The notes: generated from the sequence alone by a model not told the origin. A stretch of 64,000 nucleotides of DNA from Flavobacteriales bacterium UBA7666 (GCA_002483265.1 DLHO01000011.1:57168-121167), one strand, 5' to 3'; counted from the first letter of the stretch, positions 1-8,734 are shown. Program-made: numbers and translations.

Positions 1-2647
1 CATTTACAATCGTTGTCACCGAATAAGAACCGGCATCGGCAGCTTGTGCATTGGGTATAATCGGGTTCTGATCTGTACTTGAGAATCCATTTGGACCTGT
101 CCAGGAATAAGTTGCTCCTGAAACAGTAGTTGCGGTTAAGTTGATACTTGTATTCTGACAAACCGGTGAGTTACTGGATGCCGTAGCAGCAGTTGGTGTT
201 GGATTCACTATCACATTCGTTGTACTTGCCGTAATAGAAGTACAGCCACCAACTGTGACTTGTAACGAATAGGTTCCTGCATTACTTAAAGCAGCAGACG
301 CAATCGTTGGATTTTGTGCTGAGGATCCAAAACTTCCCGGTCCGGACCATTGATAGGTTCCGGTAACCAGTGGTGCAGTTAAGTTAATCGGAGAACCCTG
401 ACACACCGGTGAATTACTTGAAATTGCAGGAGCAATCGGGGCAGGGTTAACAACCACTGAAGTACTTCCAGCCGAAGAACTACAACCTGAAACTGAAATT
501 GTAATACTGTACATTCCCGCATCGGCACTTGTAATATTCGGAATGGAAGGATTTTGTAGTGAACTTGTAAAACCATTCGGTCCTGTCCAGGAATAACTTG
601 CTGTTGGAACGGCTGGTGTTGTCAAATTCAAAGTAGCTCCTTCACACAATGGGCCGTTACTCATTGCACTTGGAGTTGAAACAGCAGTGCTTTGATTGAT
701 TGATATCTGATCCGAAGAAGAGTGACAACCATCTGTGTAGATCAACCAGTTATAGGTATTGGTACCGGTATTCAAACCGGATACCGTTGCATTCGCAAGA
801 TTGATATTGGAAAATGAACCTGCTCCTGATACAACCGACCAATAGCCTTGACCTGAAACAGGCACATTTGCTGTCATTGTATAGGTTGCTCCACAACCAC
901 TTTGGTCATTTCCAGCCGCAGCAGTTGTTGGAACCGTATTTTCTCTCCAATCCGGAAGTCCATCACCATCCGTGTCTTGTCTCGGAGCAGTTGTTCCACC
1001 ATTATTCGGATCGTAAGCATTGTCTAACCCATCATTGTCGGTATCAATATTCAATAAATTGAAGTCGGCCACACAATTGTGATTCGCGTCATTACCTTCT
1101 AACTGATCAGAGAATCCGTCATTGTCTGAATCCAAATCGATGTAATCGGGATTATCCGTGCCATCGGTATTAACCGGAACTATTAGCGTTCCTCCTGTAC
1201 TAACATCGTACGCATTATCTAATCCATCACCATCTGAATCCACTCCTGTTGGAGGAATAAATCCGGCAGACGTTTGATATTCATGTAAATCCAAAATTCC
1301 ATCATTGTCTGAATCCTGATCTTTCCAATCCGGTTTTCCATCGTTGTCAAAATCCTGAGAAGAGGCAATCGGAGAACAGAACTTAATTTCACCGATCCCA
1401 TATCCCTGATTTCCCAGAGCGGCATCCATGTTATCATAAACAAATCGAACCGAATCCACCAAAACCGGAAGGTTTACAGTAATCGTCCCATTCAACTCGG
1501 TATTATCCATTGCAACTAACCCGAGGAATCTGTTGCTTCCACTATACATGTTGAAATTTCCGTATCCTATGGTATAATCTGCTGCGGTGAGCTGATACAA
1601 TTGTCCGAATGAATAGGCATTTACCGTAATTCTATCCTGAAATTGTCCGACCGCAATATCAATATCCTGTAATTTGAAGGATAGATTACTAACCGGCTGG
1701 CTAAACCTCATAACCTGAATCGATTGATCAATCGCTGCTGCTACGTCTTGTTCTGTGTAAATCTCCAAACCGGAAACCGCTGAGAAATTCTCAGAAATAT
1801 TGAAATTAACTACTCCGGCACCTGATGTATTTCTTGTAATGGTATTTGCCCAAACACCTGAAATAGTTGGGAAATACAAGGTAGGATCTGACTGAGCTGT
1901 TAGAGGCAAAGTGGACGTTGCAGTACAAGGCAGTAATTCTGCGTTGTTCGCTACACCATCACCATCCCAGTCGATATCTGCAACATCCGGAATTCCGTCA
2001 TTGTCCGAATCACTTGTTGGAACATAGTAATAAACACGAATTCGAACGGCATCAATGTAAGAAATAACCGTTGGAAGAAGCAGACCGGCAGCTCGGGATT
2101 CAATGGAAATTGCTACACCAAAACCATTGCTGCTGACCTCCATTCCGTTTAGGGTTGTTCCCCACAAATCAGCATTGGTACCATAGGTAAAGGCCGTTTC
2201 AGTGGTTGGCCAGTTAACTCCGGTATTCGCATGATTTGTACCTGTAATCTGATTGTTCTTTAGCAATCGAATATCCAAATCCCGCGTCCAGTTCGAACCA
2301 CTATTATCAGAACTTGCTTTTCTGACTTCTACCTGTACACCACAAATTTGGGCATTTACCGGAATGTTTAGATTCAAATTTCTTAAAACAAGGAAGTTGG
2401 AACTCCTGACAGTTCCACCGATTAACAATGCGGCATTTGACATGGTAGCATAACTGTTATTATCAGTTAATGCATTGCCGGGGTTGTTCCAGGGATCTGT
2501 TCCTCCTGCGGCATTGTTTAAGCTTACTTGAGCATTGATGTATCCTGTGTTTGATCCGGGACATTGTGCCGTGGAGGTCGCAATGAAAAAGGAGCAGAAA
2601 AGTAAGGACATAATAATCCTAGCTCGATTCGAGTAAATAATGGTCAT
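1..2647 (-). CDS. Large secreted Ig-like/TSP3-repeat surface protein (partial, 3' end outside window)
   Basis: An open frame runs without a stop from an ATG at 2647 (minus strand) to the left window edge, about 882 codons. The N-terminus has a signal-peptide-like stretch (hydrophobic SLLFCSFFIATSTA, then Q-C-P-G). A second Met at residue 13 (MSLLF) is an equally good start. About residues 30-200 form a beta-rich unit. Several calcium-binding thrombospondin-type-3-like DxDxDG segments follow (DSDNDGIPD, DFDNDGKPDW, DTDGDGLPDW). From about residue 570 there are tandem Ig-like repeats of about 90 residues with recurring Y-x-W-x-GP-x-GF and SNxPVCxGxxINLTAP motifs. This is the architecture of Bacteroidota surface adhesins or gliding-type proteins, usually exported by the type IX system; the C-terminal sorting domain would lie outside the window. 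The precise role is unknown. Confidence 0.85.
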   Translation of the reverse strand, partial: MTIIYSNRARIIMSLLFCSFFIATSTAQCPGSNTGYINAQVSLNNAAGGTDPWNNPGNALTDNNSYATMSNAALLIGGTVRSSNFLVLRNLNLNIPVNAQICGVQVEVRKASSDNSGSNWTRDLDIRLLKNNQITGTNHANTGVNWPTTETAFTYGTNADLWGTTLNGMEVSSNGFGVAISIESRAAGLLLPTVISYIDAVRIRVYYYVPTSDSDNDGIPDVADIDWDGDGVANNAELLPCTATSTLPLTAQSDPTLYFPTISGVWANTITRNTSGAGVVNFNISENFSAVSGLEIYTEQDVAAAIDQSIQVMRFSQPVSNLSFKLQDIDIAVGQFQDRITVNAYSFGQLYQLTAADYTIGYGNFNMYSGSNRFLGLVAMDNTELNGTITVNLPVLVDSVRFVYDNMDAALGNQGYGIGEIKFCSPIASSQDFDNDGKPDWKDQDSDNDGILDLHEYQTSAGFIPPTGVDSDGDGLDNAYDVSTGGTLIVPVNTDGTDNPDYIDLDSDNDGFSDQLEGNDANHNCVADFNLLNIDTDNDGLDNAYDPNNGGTTAPRQDTDGDGLPDWRENTVPTTAAAGNDQSGCGATYTMTANVPVSGQGYWSVVSGAGSFSNINLANATVSGLNTGTNTYNWLIYTDGCHSSSDQISINQSTAVSTPSAMSNGPLCEGATLNLTTPAVPTASYSWTGPNGFTSSLQNPSIPNITSADAGMYSITISVSGCSSSAGSTSVVVNPAPIAPAISSNSPVCQGSPINLTAPLVTGTYQWSGPGSFGSSAQNPTIASAALSNAGTYSLQVTVGGCTSITASTTNVIVNPTPTAATASSNSPVCQNTSINLTATTVSGATYSWTGPNGFSSTDQNPIIPNAQAADAGSYSVTTIVN

Positions 2648-3028
2648 ATTTTTAGTTTTAATGCCTTACTTACTCGTACCCCAACAAGATGTAAACGTTG
2701 AAAGTTTAGCTAGTATAAAATAGTCGTAATAAGGTTCATCAACGTTATAAAAAAATTTAACAACTTCCAAATTTTTAACGTTTAAATTTAATGAATCGTC
2801 GATAAAAGCAATAAATTCATCGAAAAACGTGCTAATTCAAACACTTGTAAATCAATATTTTAACTATCCTACTAGTTCTATTTTATCAATTCCATTTTTT
2901 GTCATTTTTATAACAAAATGGCCTTATAAACGAACCTACGTTCATAATTAATAAACACATCCTGCTTTATCCTTGGTCAAGAGCTCTAATTTTACTGAAA
3001 TGGCATTTTCGCCACTTAAAGCAATCAG
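2648..3028. other. Divergent intergenic region, no gene seen
   Basis: This is AT-rich spacer between two divergently transcribed genes. It should hold both promoters. I see no convincing TAnnTTTG element, RNA gene or ORF here. Confidence 0.5.
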
Positions 3029-3712
3029 ATGAACGCAATACGTAAGGACTGGAACGAAATAAAAACAAACGATAGCTGGGCAATTTTCAAAATCATGTCT
3101 GAATTTGTTGAAGGTTATGAACGAATGGCGCGAATCGGTCCATGTATCTCGATTTTCGGATCAGCAAGAACCAAAGAAGAGAACAAATACTACCAATTAA
3201 GTGTAGAAATCGGTGAAAAATTAGCAAAATCCGGTTATGGGGTAATCACAGGTGGGGGTCCCGGAATTATGGAGGCTGGAAACAAGGGTGCGCATCAAGG
3301 TGGTGGGAAATCCGTTGGATTAAACATCGATCTGCCTTTCGAACAATTTCACAATAAATATGTTGATAGAGGAAGTTTGATGAATTTTGACTATTTCTTC
3401 GTCCGTAAAGTCATTTTTGTGAAATATTCTCAGGGATTTGTGGTTCTACCTGGTGGATTTGGAACAATGGATGAATTATTTGAAGCGATTACCTTAATTC
3501 AGACAAAAAAAATCACTAAAAGACCAGTCGTTTTGGTTGGAAGTGACTACTGGACAGGACTAGTTGAATGGGTTCAAAAAGTAATGCTGGAAAAAGAACA
3601 CAATATTGCTGCTGAAGATATGCGTTTCCTTACAATCGTTGATACTGCTGACGAAGCTGTAAAATACATTGAAGATTTCTACAAAACGCACGATTTAAGT
3701 CCAAACTTTTAA
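3029..3712 (+). CDS. LOG family protein (nucleoside 5'-monophosphate phosphoribohydrolase-like, TIGR00730 type)
   Basis: A 227-residue single-domain protein of the LOG (old name lysine decarboxylase-like) family. These enzymes hydrolyse the N-glycosidic bond of nucleotides or cytokinin riboside monophosphates to give free base and ribose 5-phosphate. The Rossmann-like signature GGGPGIMEAGNKGA lies at about residues 74-87 and the family catalytic motif PGGFGTMDE at about 145-153. Length is typical. It stands alone before a strong terminator and marks the left backbone border of the accessory island that begins with the integrase. The physiological substrate cannot be read from sequence. Confidence 0.9.
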   Translation: MNAIRKDWNEIKTNDSWAIFKIMSEFVEGYERMARIGPCISIFGSARTKEENKYYQLSVEIGEKLAKSGYGVITGGGPGIMEAGNKGAHQGGGKSVGLNIDLPFEQFHNKYVDRGSLMNFDYFFVRKVIFVKYSQGFVVLPGGFGTMDELFEAITLIQTKKITKRPVVLVGSDYWTGLVEWVQKVMLEKEHNIAAEDMRFLTIVDTADEAVKYIEDFYKTHDLSPNF

Positions 3713-3770
3713 GATCCATTTTAGTAAACCACATAGGAACAATTCCTAAAATCTTTAAAATCCTTTAGAA

Positions 3771-3805
3771 CCCCTGTAACCCAACCACAATAAAGGATAC
3801 AGGGG
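3771..3805 (+). terminator. Rho-independent-type hairpin after the LOG gene
   Basis: CCCCTGTA (3771-3778) pairs perfectly with TACAGGGG (3798-3805), followed by a modest T-containing tail. It lies 58 bp past the LOG stop codon. The rest of 3713-3937 is non-coding and may contain the island's left junction. Confidence 0.6.
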
Positions 3806-3907
3806 CTTCGTTGTATGGGAAGGAACATAGAGGAAACTAGAGGAATTGGGGGTCAGAAGCTCAATATTCACACCCTTTTTAGTACCCAAACTGCGGGTTA
3901 TTCCTTA

Positions 3908-3915
3908 TATGTTTG
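3908..3915 (+). promoter_or_regulatory. Candidate -7 promoter element of the integrase
   Basis: TATGTTTG fits the Bacteroidota -7 consensus TAnnTTTG and lies 22 bp before the integrase ATG. No clear -33 TTTG is seen, so this is tentative. Confidence 0.4.
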
Positions 3916-3937
3916 ATCAACCATTAAACGGAACACC

Positions 3938-5272
3938 ATGAAATTAAAGATCAATTTCGCACTTAAAACTGGGGTTGAAGGAGAAATCCCAGTATTAGCA
4001 GTTATGAACTTTGGGTACAAAGAGTTCGACGCATTGAAGCAAAGTTATGTGTATAAACCACTCAAATATTACACAGGAATTAAAGTTAACAAATCTGATT
4101 GGGATGAGTTAGAAAAGCTACCCAAGAATAAAACCAAACGTGCTGTATTGTTGCAACTCGAAAAGCAAGCTACGGATATTTTCAATTATCTAAGCGCAAA
4201 CGAAACAGTAACACCAAATCGTTTGAAACAAGAATTAGATTTTAAAATCAAGAAAAGAGAACAGCAAGCAATTGTAACCCGTGTTCGATTGGTAGATTTC
4301 ATTGAAAATGAAATCCTAAAGGAAAATGGAATCAAAACGGGAACGAAAAACTGTTATCAAGTTTTAGCGAATCGATTGGGCGAATTTGAAACCAAAATCG
4401 GAAAGCAATTGTATAGTAGCGACCTAAACGAAGAACTGTACATTGGTTTTATGAATACTATTCGGGAGCGTTGTACTCGTATCAATTCTGTTACGCATTA
4501 CTATAAAGCGTTTAAAGCTGTATTGAACAGAATTGCTCGGAAGTATAAAGTGAATGTGTTTAACCCGACGAAAGAGCTTAGAACTACGGATAAATTACGT
4601 TCTGTTACGGAAGAGAAAATTTATCTCGAATTTTCACAGATTGAAAAGATTATCGGTTATCAACCCCCAACGAAAGAACTAGCAAACGCAAAACTCATTT
4701 TACTCACATTGCTTTTTACAGGGTGCAGATATTCAGATGTACATAAGATTAAACCCGAATACACATATTCAAAGAATAACGTAACATTTAACTATGCACG
4801 CTATTTGACCACCAAAACCGATACGGAGATAGTTGTACCGATTCTAAAACCGTTACAGGAAGCATTTGACGCTAATGGAGGGATCGCAGAACCAATGGCA
4901 ATGCAAAAATTTAACTCACTAGCTCGGACAATTGCTGAAAAGGTTGATTTAAATGATGAAATTACCCTCTCCTATACTAACTCTTTCGGAAAGAAAGAAC
5001 TTACCACTAGTAAGCTGTTTCAACTGATTAGTTCGCATATTGGACGGAGATCGTTTGTGACCAATTTAATGAGTTACATTCCGATTACAGTATTGAGTAA
5101 AATAACCGGACATACCAATTCTGCGATTGAATCGGATTTTAAAGGATTGGGTAGTAGTGAGATTTTCAAATACAATAAAATTTCATTGGTCGATAACGCT
5201 GCACTTCTCGTTAAAATACTTCGAATTTACACCGAAGATAAACTGGACGATTTCCCAATAAATTTGGTTTAA
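3938..5272 (+). CDS. Tyrosine-type site-specific recombinase with Phe at the expected nucleophile position
   Basis: A 444-residue phage-integrase-family recombinase of the Bacteroidota type: an N-terminal arm-binding part, a SAM-like core-binding helical domain (about residues 115-215) and a C-terminal catalytic domain (about 240-430). Visible catalytic-box residues are R264 (GCRYSD), H367-x-x-R370 (HIGRR) and H392 (ITGHT). The nucleophilic Tyr normally lies nine residues after the GH histidine, but that position (401) is Phe (codon TTT). The next Tyr is residue 412. The gene sits at the left end of the island and its stop overlaps by 4 bp the 3' end of the convergent gene 5269-6105. An excisionase-like gene is close by. 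It may be inactive, or may use a shifted Tyr. Confidence 0.9.
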   Translation: MKLKINFALKTGVEGEIPVLAVMNFGYKEFDALKQSYVYKPLKYYTGIKVNKSDWDELEKLPKNKTKRAVLLQLEKQATDIFNYLSANETVTPNRLKQELDFKIKKREQQAIVTRVRLVDFIENEILKENGIKTGTKNCYQVLANRLGEFETKIGKQLYSSDLNEELYIGFMNTIRERCTRINSVTHYYKAFKAVLNRIARKYKVNVFNPTKELRTTDKLRSVTEEKIYLEFSQIEKIIGYQPPTKELANAKLILLTLLFTGCRYSDVHKIKPEYTYSKNNVTFNYARYLTTKTDTEIVVPILKPLQEAFDANGGIAEPMAMQKFNSLARTIAEKVDLNDEITLSYTNSFGKKELTTSKLFQLISSHIGRRSFVTNLMSYIPITVLSKITGHTNSAIESDFKGLGSSEIFKYNKISLVDNAALLVKILRIYTEDKLDDFPINLV

Positions 5273-6105
5273 TTCAACGATTGAACTTGAAACGGGTTGT
5301 ACTTGATGTGCAATCCGTTTTTTTTCAAATACTCTAAGTAGAGATGTTCAAAATCCAAAAACTGGTTAATCTTTAGTGTGAATGAATCACGAAAGGTGAA
5401 TCCATCTGAAAATGGAATGTATTCCGATAGCGATTTGATTGAAAAATTGAATCTGGTTTTGTTCTGAACGAGAGAATTAACATACTCTTTAAGATCGTTT
5501 TCTACTTCTAAGAATAGACGTTCCGATTGAGAATCTAAGCGAGATTTTGCAAACTTATTTAGAACATCCTTCTCGATGCTTTTATAGTTTGTTCGGACAA
5601 TAAAGGATTTTTCAAGATCAATATTATCATTGCGATAAATGGTGGATACCCCTGCATATCCGTAAATTCTTTTTACAATGTACATAGTAGTTCTTCCAAC
5701 CTTCATGTAGCAAGTGTTTTTAAAAAATAGTACATAAAAAGTCAGAAATTTCGAATCTGCTTGATTGGTGTAAACTAAATCATACAACTGTTGTAAATAT
5801 GCTCTATGCTCTGGATATTCCAACTCGAATGACGGGGTTTTCAAAAGCCATTTGCAATACGAATCATCAAGAATAAAATCCTCAAATTCTTCATCTTCAT
5901 ATTTGCCGAAAGGCATTACTGAAATTAAAACTTTTAACCGTTCTTCATTTGCAGAAGATTCCAGCTTCTCTTGCAGAACCGAACAAAATTCCACAAATTT
6001 TCTTTTGATATTATCTTGCCTTAATACCCATGCACAGTATGGTCTATCAAAGATTAATACATAGTCGACTTCATTTTCTTGATATTTTCCAAAAGGGAAT
6101 TTCAT
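5269..6105 (-). CDS. Orphan protein: two ExoX-C-like motifs plus a GIY-YIG/T5orf172-like segment
   Basis: A 278-residue protein. The N-terminus holds two copies of a PFGKYxx...YCxWxL motif (residues 4-31 and about 65-92). This pattern is known from the C-terminal domain of exonuclease X-like proteins and related small domains. The middle (about 120-160) reads FYVLFFKN...KVGRTT...RIYGYAG, resembling the shortened GIY-YIG core of T5orf172/MUG113 nucleases: a Y-V start, a K-V-G-R-T motif, then R. The C-terminal third is unassigned. It converges with the integrase (4-bp overlap) and probably belongs to the same mobile element. The domain assignments are by eye and the enzymatic role is inference. 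Confidence 0.6.
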   Translation of the reverse strand: MKFPFGKYQENEVDYVLIFDRPYCAWVLRQDNIKRKFVEFCSVLQEKLESSANEERLKVLISVMPFGKYEDEEFEDFILDDSYCKWLLKTPSFELEYPEHRAYLQQLYDLVYTNQADSKFLTFYVLFFKNTCYMKVGRTTMYIVKRIYGYAGVSTIYRNDNIDLEKSFIVRTNYKSIEKDVLNKFAKSRLDSQSERLFLEVENDLKEYVNSLVQNKTRFNFSIKSLSEYIPFSDGFTFRDSFTLKINQFLDFEHLYLEYLKKNGLHIKYNPFQVQSLN

Positions 6106-6130
6106 AACCTAAATTTATGAAGTTCGAATT

Positions 6131-6158
6131 AAAGTGACCCCAATTTTGAGGTCACTTT
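6131..6158. terminator. Hairpin between the two minus-strand element genes
   Basis: AAAGTGACC (6131-6139) pairs with GGTCACTTT (6150-6158). It lies just past the stop of the HTH gene and before the start of the GIY-YIG-like gene, so it probably ends the HTH transcript or attenuates between them. Confidence 0.55.
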
Positions 6159-6166
6159 TTTGGTGG

Positions 6167-6502
6167 TTACAAGGTGGATGATTGTTGCTTTTGCTGGATG
6201 TAATCCATGATTGCACTACGAGAAAAACGAACGGTTCGTTCATTGATCCGAATGACAACAAGAACGCCATCACGTACGAGTTTGATTAACGAGTTTTTTC
6301 CAATTTTCAAGATGCGTTTAACTTGCTCGTTATTGAGCAACTCATCATCGCTTTTAGGTGTGCTCGGTTCAACAATTGTTGTACTACGATTTCTGTTTCT
6401 TTCTAATTCAGAAATGCGCTTTTGTTGTTCTCCGACGGTTTGTTTCAACCGTTCAATTTCCTCGCTCATTCTTTCGATAGCGAGTCTAACCACTGTTTCC
6501 AT
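6167..6502 (-). CDS. Excisionase/MerR-type helix-turn-helix protein with N-terminal coiled coil
   Basis: 111 residues. Residues 1-40 are a charged, heptad-like coiled coil (EIERLKQTVGEQQKRISELE). Residues about 55-105 form a winged HTH of the excisionase/HTH_17 class: LLNNEQVKRILKIGKNSLIKLVRDGVL, then the wing and a terminal helix. Proteins of this kind serve as recombination directionality factors or tag DNA for integrases in Bacteroidota mobile elements. Its position next to the recombinase supports that role. The start is the ATG at 6502. Confidence 0.75.
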   Translation of the reverse strand: METVVRLAIERMSEEIERLKQTVGEQQKRISELERNRNRSTTIVEPSTPKSDDELLNNEQVKRILKIGKNSLIKLVRDGVLVVIRINERTVRFSRSAIMDYIQQKQQSSTL

Positions 6503-6991
6503 GATTTAAGGTGTTAAGATGGTTGTTTCGTATGTTTTAAATCAACGAGATTCAAAGGGTGTGAAATGCCTATTTTCAAGCTCCGTGATATTCGTTTTTT
6601 GACTTCAATTTTACAAATAATTTTTAGCTCTTGTGTACACATTCAAATAGTATTTGCAAATATTTCGGGGTGGTTCGCTCTCCATATTGGGCAAAGCCTT
6701 ATACAAGAATACAACAGAAATTAAAAACTAAAAAATATTGGGGTACTCCAAAAAATTAACGTTTTCTAACTTTTAACATTTGAATCCTTAAAAGGTCACG
6801 AAAGGAACCCGTTTCATCTTGGATGAAACGGGTTTTTCATTTTTGATTGTGTCAAAAGCTGTGCTTTTGTAAGCAACTGAAATGAAAACCCTGGCCATTC
6901 CGCCACGGCGGAATGGTGGGTTCCATGCTCATTATGAACAATACGAGAGGATCTTTAATCCTGACGAGGTCACTCTGATAAAATGCTCACC
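6503..6991. other. Non-coding stretch with two hairpins
   Basis: No gene is supported here. It contains a terminator-like hairpin, AACCCGTTTCATC (6807-6819) / GATGAAACGGGTT (6822-6834), followed by TTT, with no gene in front of it. It also holds a GC-rich perfect palindrome, CCATTCCGCC (6895-6904) / GGCGGAATGG (6907-6916), with a two-base loop. Both look like remnants of lost genes or REP-like elements. Confidence 0.5.
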
Positions 6992-7105
6992 ATTTGGATT
7001 GACATTATGCTTCAATATCCCAAACTTATTGAACAACCTATTGTGGTCAAAGGCAACAAAGCCATAATTGTCCGACCTGTGGAACGAGTCGTAAACTTAT
7101 TGTAA
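6992..7105 (+). pseudogene. 3' remnant of an ArsC/Spx-family arsenate reductase gene
   Basis: The frame ending at TAA 7103-7105 reads ...LQYPKLIEQPIVVKGN, then KAIIVRPVERVVNLL. This is the characteristic C-terminus of ArsC-type arsenate reductases (PxLIERPIVVKGxKAxIGRPPE). Only the last 35-40 codons remain; the upstream frame loses family resemblance and meets a stop at 6962-6964. The catalytic Cys region is absent, so it is non-functional. It ends 24 bp before the hairpin element at 7129, the same arrangement as the intact gene ending at 15465. This suggests it is the tail of a lost cassette. Confidence 0.7.
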
Positions 7106-7128
7106 GAAAATTCCCGACAATTCTTTCT

Positions 7129-7192
7129 AAACAGGCACATGGCAAGTCCACACAACCCACCGCACAATCTAAGCCTTGCCAAGAGCCTGTTT
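7129..7192. repeat. Folded element A1 (two stems around a CACAT/AAGAG internal loop)
   Basis: AAACAGG (7129-7135) pairs with CCTGTTT (7186-7192) and GGCAAG (7141-7146) with CTTGCC (7175-7180). The internal loop is CACAT on the left and AAGAG on the right. Members A2 (7570-7636), A3 (15485-15553) and probably A4 (19258-19329) keep the loop bases while both stems change in a compensatory way. It follows a gene end (arsC remnant) by 24 bp. Confidence 0.7.
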
Positions 7193-7228
7193 CCCCGCCC
7201 CATCTGACAGACAGAAGAAGGGCAGCAC

Positions 7229-7358
7229 CTAACAGCGGTTTGGAAAAAGTGGCGGTTTAGGCATCGTGTGACAGTTTTTCGTAAGTTTGAAGTGTGTGCT
7301 TCGTATGAAAGTTTAATTGTAAAATCGCCACCTTCGCCAAGCCGCAAACCGTTATAAG
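7229..7358. repeat. 130-bp folded element B, left copy
   Basis: It starts with CTAACAGCGGTTTGG and ends with CAAACCGTTATAAG. CGGTTTG (7236-7242) pairs with CAAACCG (7345-7351) and GTGGCG (7249-7254) with CGCCAC (7326-7331). The right copy at 15699-15828 has the same length and shares the first 15 bases. The block TTTGAA(G/C)TGTGTGCTTC sits at the same offset (+57) in both copies, and CTTCGTATGAAA occurs in both. The shape (TAAC...GTTA ends, long imperfect hairpin) recalls integron attC sites, but the canonical R boxes are not met. Confidence 0.65.
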
Positions 7359-7569
7359 CAAGCCTAAAAGACAACAGTGCAACCATCGGGTGAACACCAA
7401 AACGACCAGACTTTTGACTTCTAACCTTACTTTCGGGCGACAAAAACTCGGTAGACAATTTTACTGTAACTCGACAACGACTTGACCAATTTATCGACAT
7501 TCAAACCAACGCAAAGGGCTTAAAAATTTTCCCAACGCACATTTTAAAAAATAATTTTAGCCTCCCCAC

Positions 7570-7636
7570 ATTGGCACATTTGAGGTTTACCCCTTTCACT
7601 CAAGCCGACACACGTACAAACCCCAAAAGAGCCAAT
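7570..7636. repeat. Folded element A2
   Basis: Outer stem ATTGG (7570-7574) / CCAAT (7632-7636). Inner stem TGAGGTTT (7581-7588) / AAACCCCA (7618-7625), with one mismatch. The internal loop is CACATT / AAAGAG. It precedes the tetR-like operon; the rest of 7359-7688 is non-coding. Confidence 0.65.
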
Positions 7637-7688
7637 CACCCACCGCACCAAATTATTTCGTCATATTTTAAAGTATTCTCAAAAAAAC

Positions 7689-7737
7689 TTGCAAGTGTGA
7701 ATATAAATCAATTACTTTTACAGAGTGAATACTCACT
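7689..7737 (+). promoter_or_regulatory. Promoter and probable TetR operator of the efflux operon
   Basis: TTG (7689-7691) and TACTTTTA (7713-7720) fit a Bacteroidota -33/-7 pair with about 21 bp between them. Directly after it is the dyad AGTGA-ATAC-TCACT (7724-7737), placed to block transcription. The TetR-type gene starts 15 bp later, so autorepression is likely. This is inference from position and symmetry. Confidence 0.55.
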
Positions 7738-7751
7738 AACATGCATTTGAA

Positions 7752-8348
7752 ATGATAGCAACCATATCTGACAGACAATTTGAAATTATAGAAGCGGCAG
7801 GAAAAATACTTACTACTTCTGGAATTAGCGGTTTAACCATTAAGAACCTTGCTAAGGAAATGAAATTTTCTGAAAGTGCCATTTACAGGCACTTTACAAG
7901 TAAGGAAGAAATAATTATTGCCTTACTCGAATATCTTGTTAAGAATATGGACGAACGCTATTCTAATGCAATTTCTATTGAGCAATCACCTGAAGAAAAA
8001 TTTAAAACACTGTTTCAAAATCAATTTTCATTCTTTAAAAAGAACCCTCACTTTGTAGTGGCGGTATTTTCTGATGGACTAATGGAAGAAAGCCAACGCA
8101 TTAATGAAACCATACTGAAAATTATGGCGGTAAAAATGAAACACTTGATGCCCATAATTTTGGAAGGTCAACAAAAGAAAATATTTACCAATTCAATAAC
8201 TTCCGAAGAGTTGATCCATATTGTAATGGGAACTTTCAGGTTGCAGATGTTTAAATGGAGAGTTGCAAATTTTCAATTTGATATTAGTAGAAATGGAGAT
8301 AATATGATACAGGCAGTTTTAACGCTTATAAAAACTAAAACGTTATGA
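7752..8348 (+). CDS. TetR/AcrR-family transcriptional repressor of the efflux operon
   Basis: 198 residues with a typical N-terminal TetR DNA-binding helix-turn-helix (about 9-55; GISGLTIKNLAKEMKFSESAIYRHFTSKEE) and a divergent all-helical ligand-binding C-terminal domain. It is the first gene of a tightly packed eight-gene operon (4-bp overlap with the next gene) whose later genes encode a full RND efflux pump. It most likely senses a pump substrate and releases the dyad just upstream of itself. The ligand is unknown. Confidence 0.9.
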   Translation: MIATISDRQFEIIEAAGKILTTSGISGLTIKNLAKEMKFSESAIYRHFTSKEEIIIALLEYLVKNMDERYSNAISIEQSPEEKFKTLFQNQFSFFKKNPHFVVAVFSDGLMEESQRINETILKIMAVKMKHLMPIILEGQQKKIFTNSITSEELIHIVMGTFRLQMFKWRVANFQFDISRNGDNMIQAVLTLIKTKTL

Positions 8349-8734
8349 AAAAATTACTTCCCTATTTATTAGCAATTTTTCTAACCGGGTTTGGCTTGCT
8401 TACTTTGTTTTTAAGCACATCTGTAATATTTGATTTGTTTGGTATTAGAGCCAAAGAGGGCAATTATGTTCTGTTTGTGGTTTGGTCAAACTTCATCAGT
8501 AGCATTCTTTACCTATTCGCTGCTTATGGGTTTATTAAAGACAAGAAATGGACTACTTCGCTTTTAGGAATTTCAACACTTATTCTAATAACAGCTTTTG
8601 TCGGTCTTAAAATTCACGCAAGTTCAGGTGGTATTTATGAAACCAAAACCATCGGTGCAATGATTTTTAGAATTTCCGTGACCCTTGTATTTGCAATCAT
8701 TGCATATTTCACAATTACAAAAAAGAAATTATGA
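8345..8734 (+). CDS. Small four-helix membrane protein
   Basis: 129 residues with four predicted transmembrane helices (about 5-28, 40-62, 70-88, 105-125) and short loops. Stop and start overlap with both neighbours by 4 bp, indicating translational coupling within the efflux operon. It resembles the small uncharacterised integral membrane proteins common in such Bacteroidota operons. No catalytic motif is visible and I do not recognise a named family. Confidence 0.7.
   Translation: MKKLLPYLLAIFLTGFGLLTLFLSTSVIFDLFGIRAKEGNYVLFVVWSNFISSILYLFAAYGFIKDKKWTTSLLGISTLILITAFVGLKIHASSGGIYETKTIGAMIFRISVTLVFAIIAYFTITKKKL

Noticed and set aside
3713..3937. tRNA gene as integration target next to the integrase
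   Set aside because: No cloverleaf or T-arm sequence could be found here or at the right border.
7229..7358. Canonical integron attC site
   Set aside because: The RYYYAAC/GTTRRRY boxes are not both met, copy 2 departs further, and no integron integrase is present; kept only as attC-like.
7012..7500. A 162-codon open frame on the minus strand
   Set aside because: It runs antisense through the arsC remnant, hairpin A1 and element B; composition is that of the repeats and it resembles no protein.
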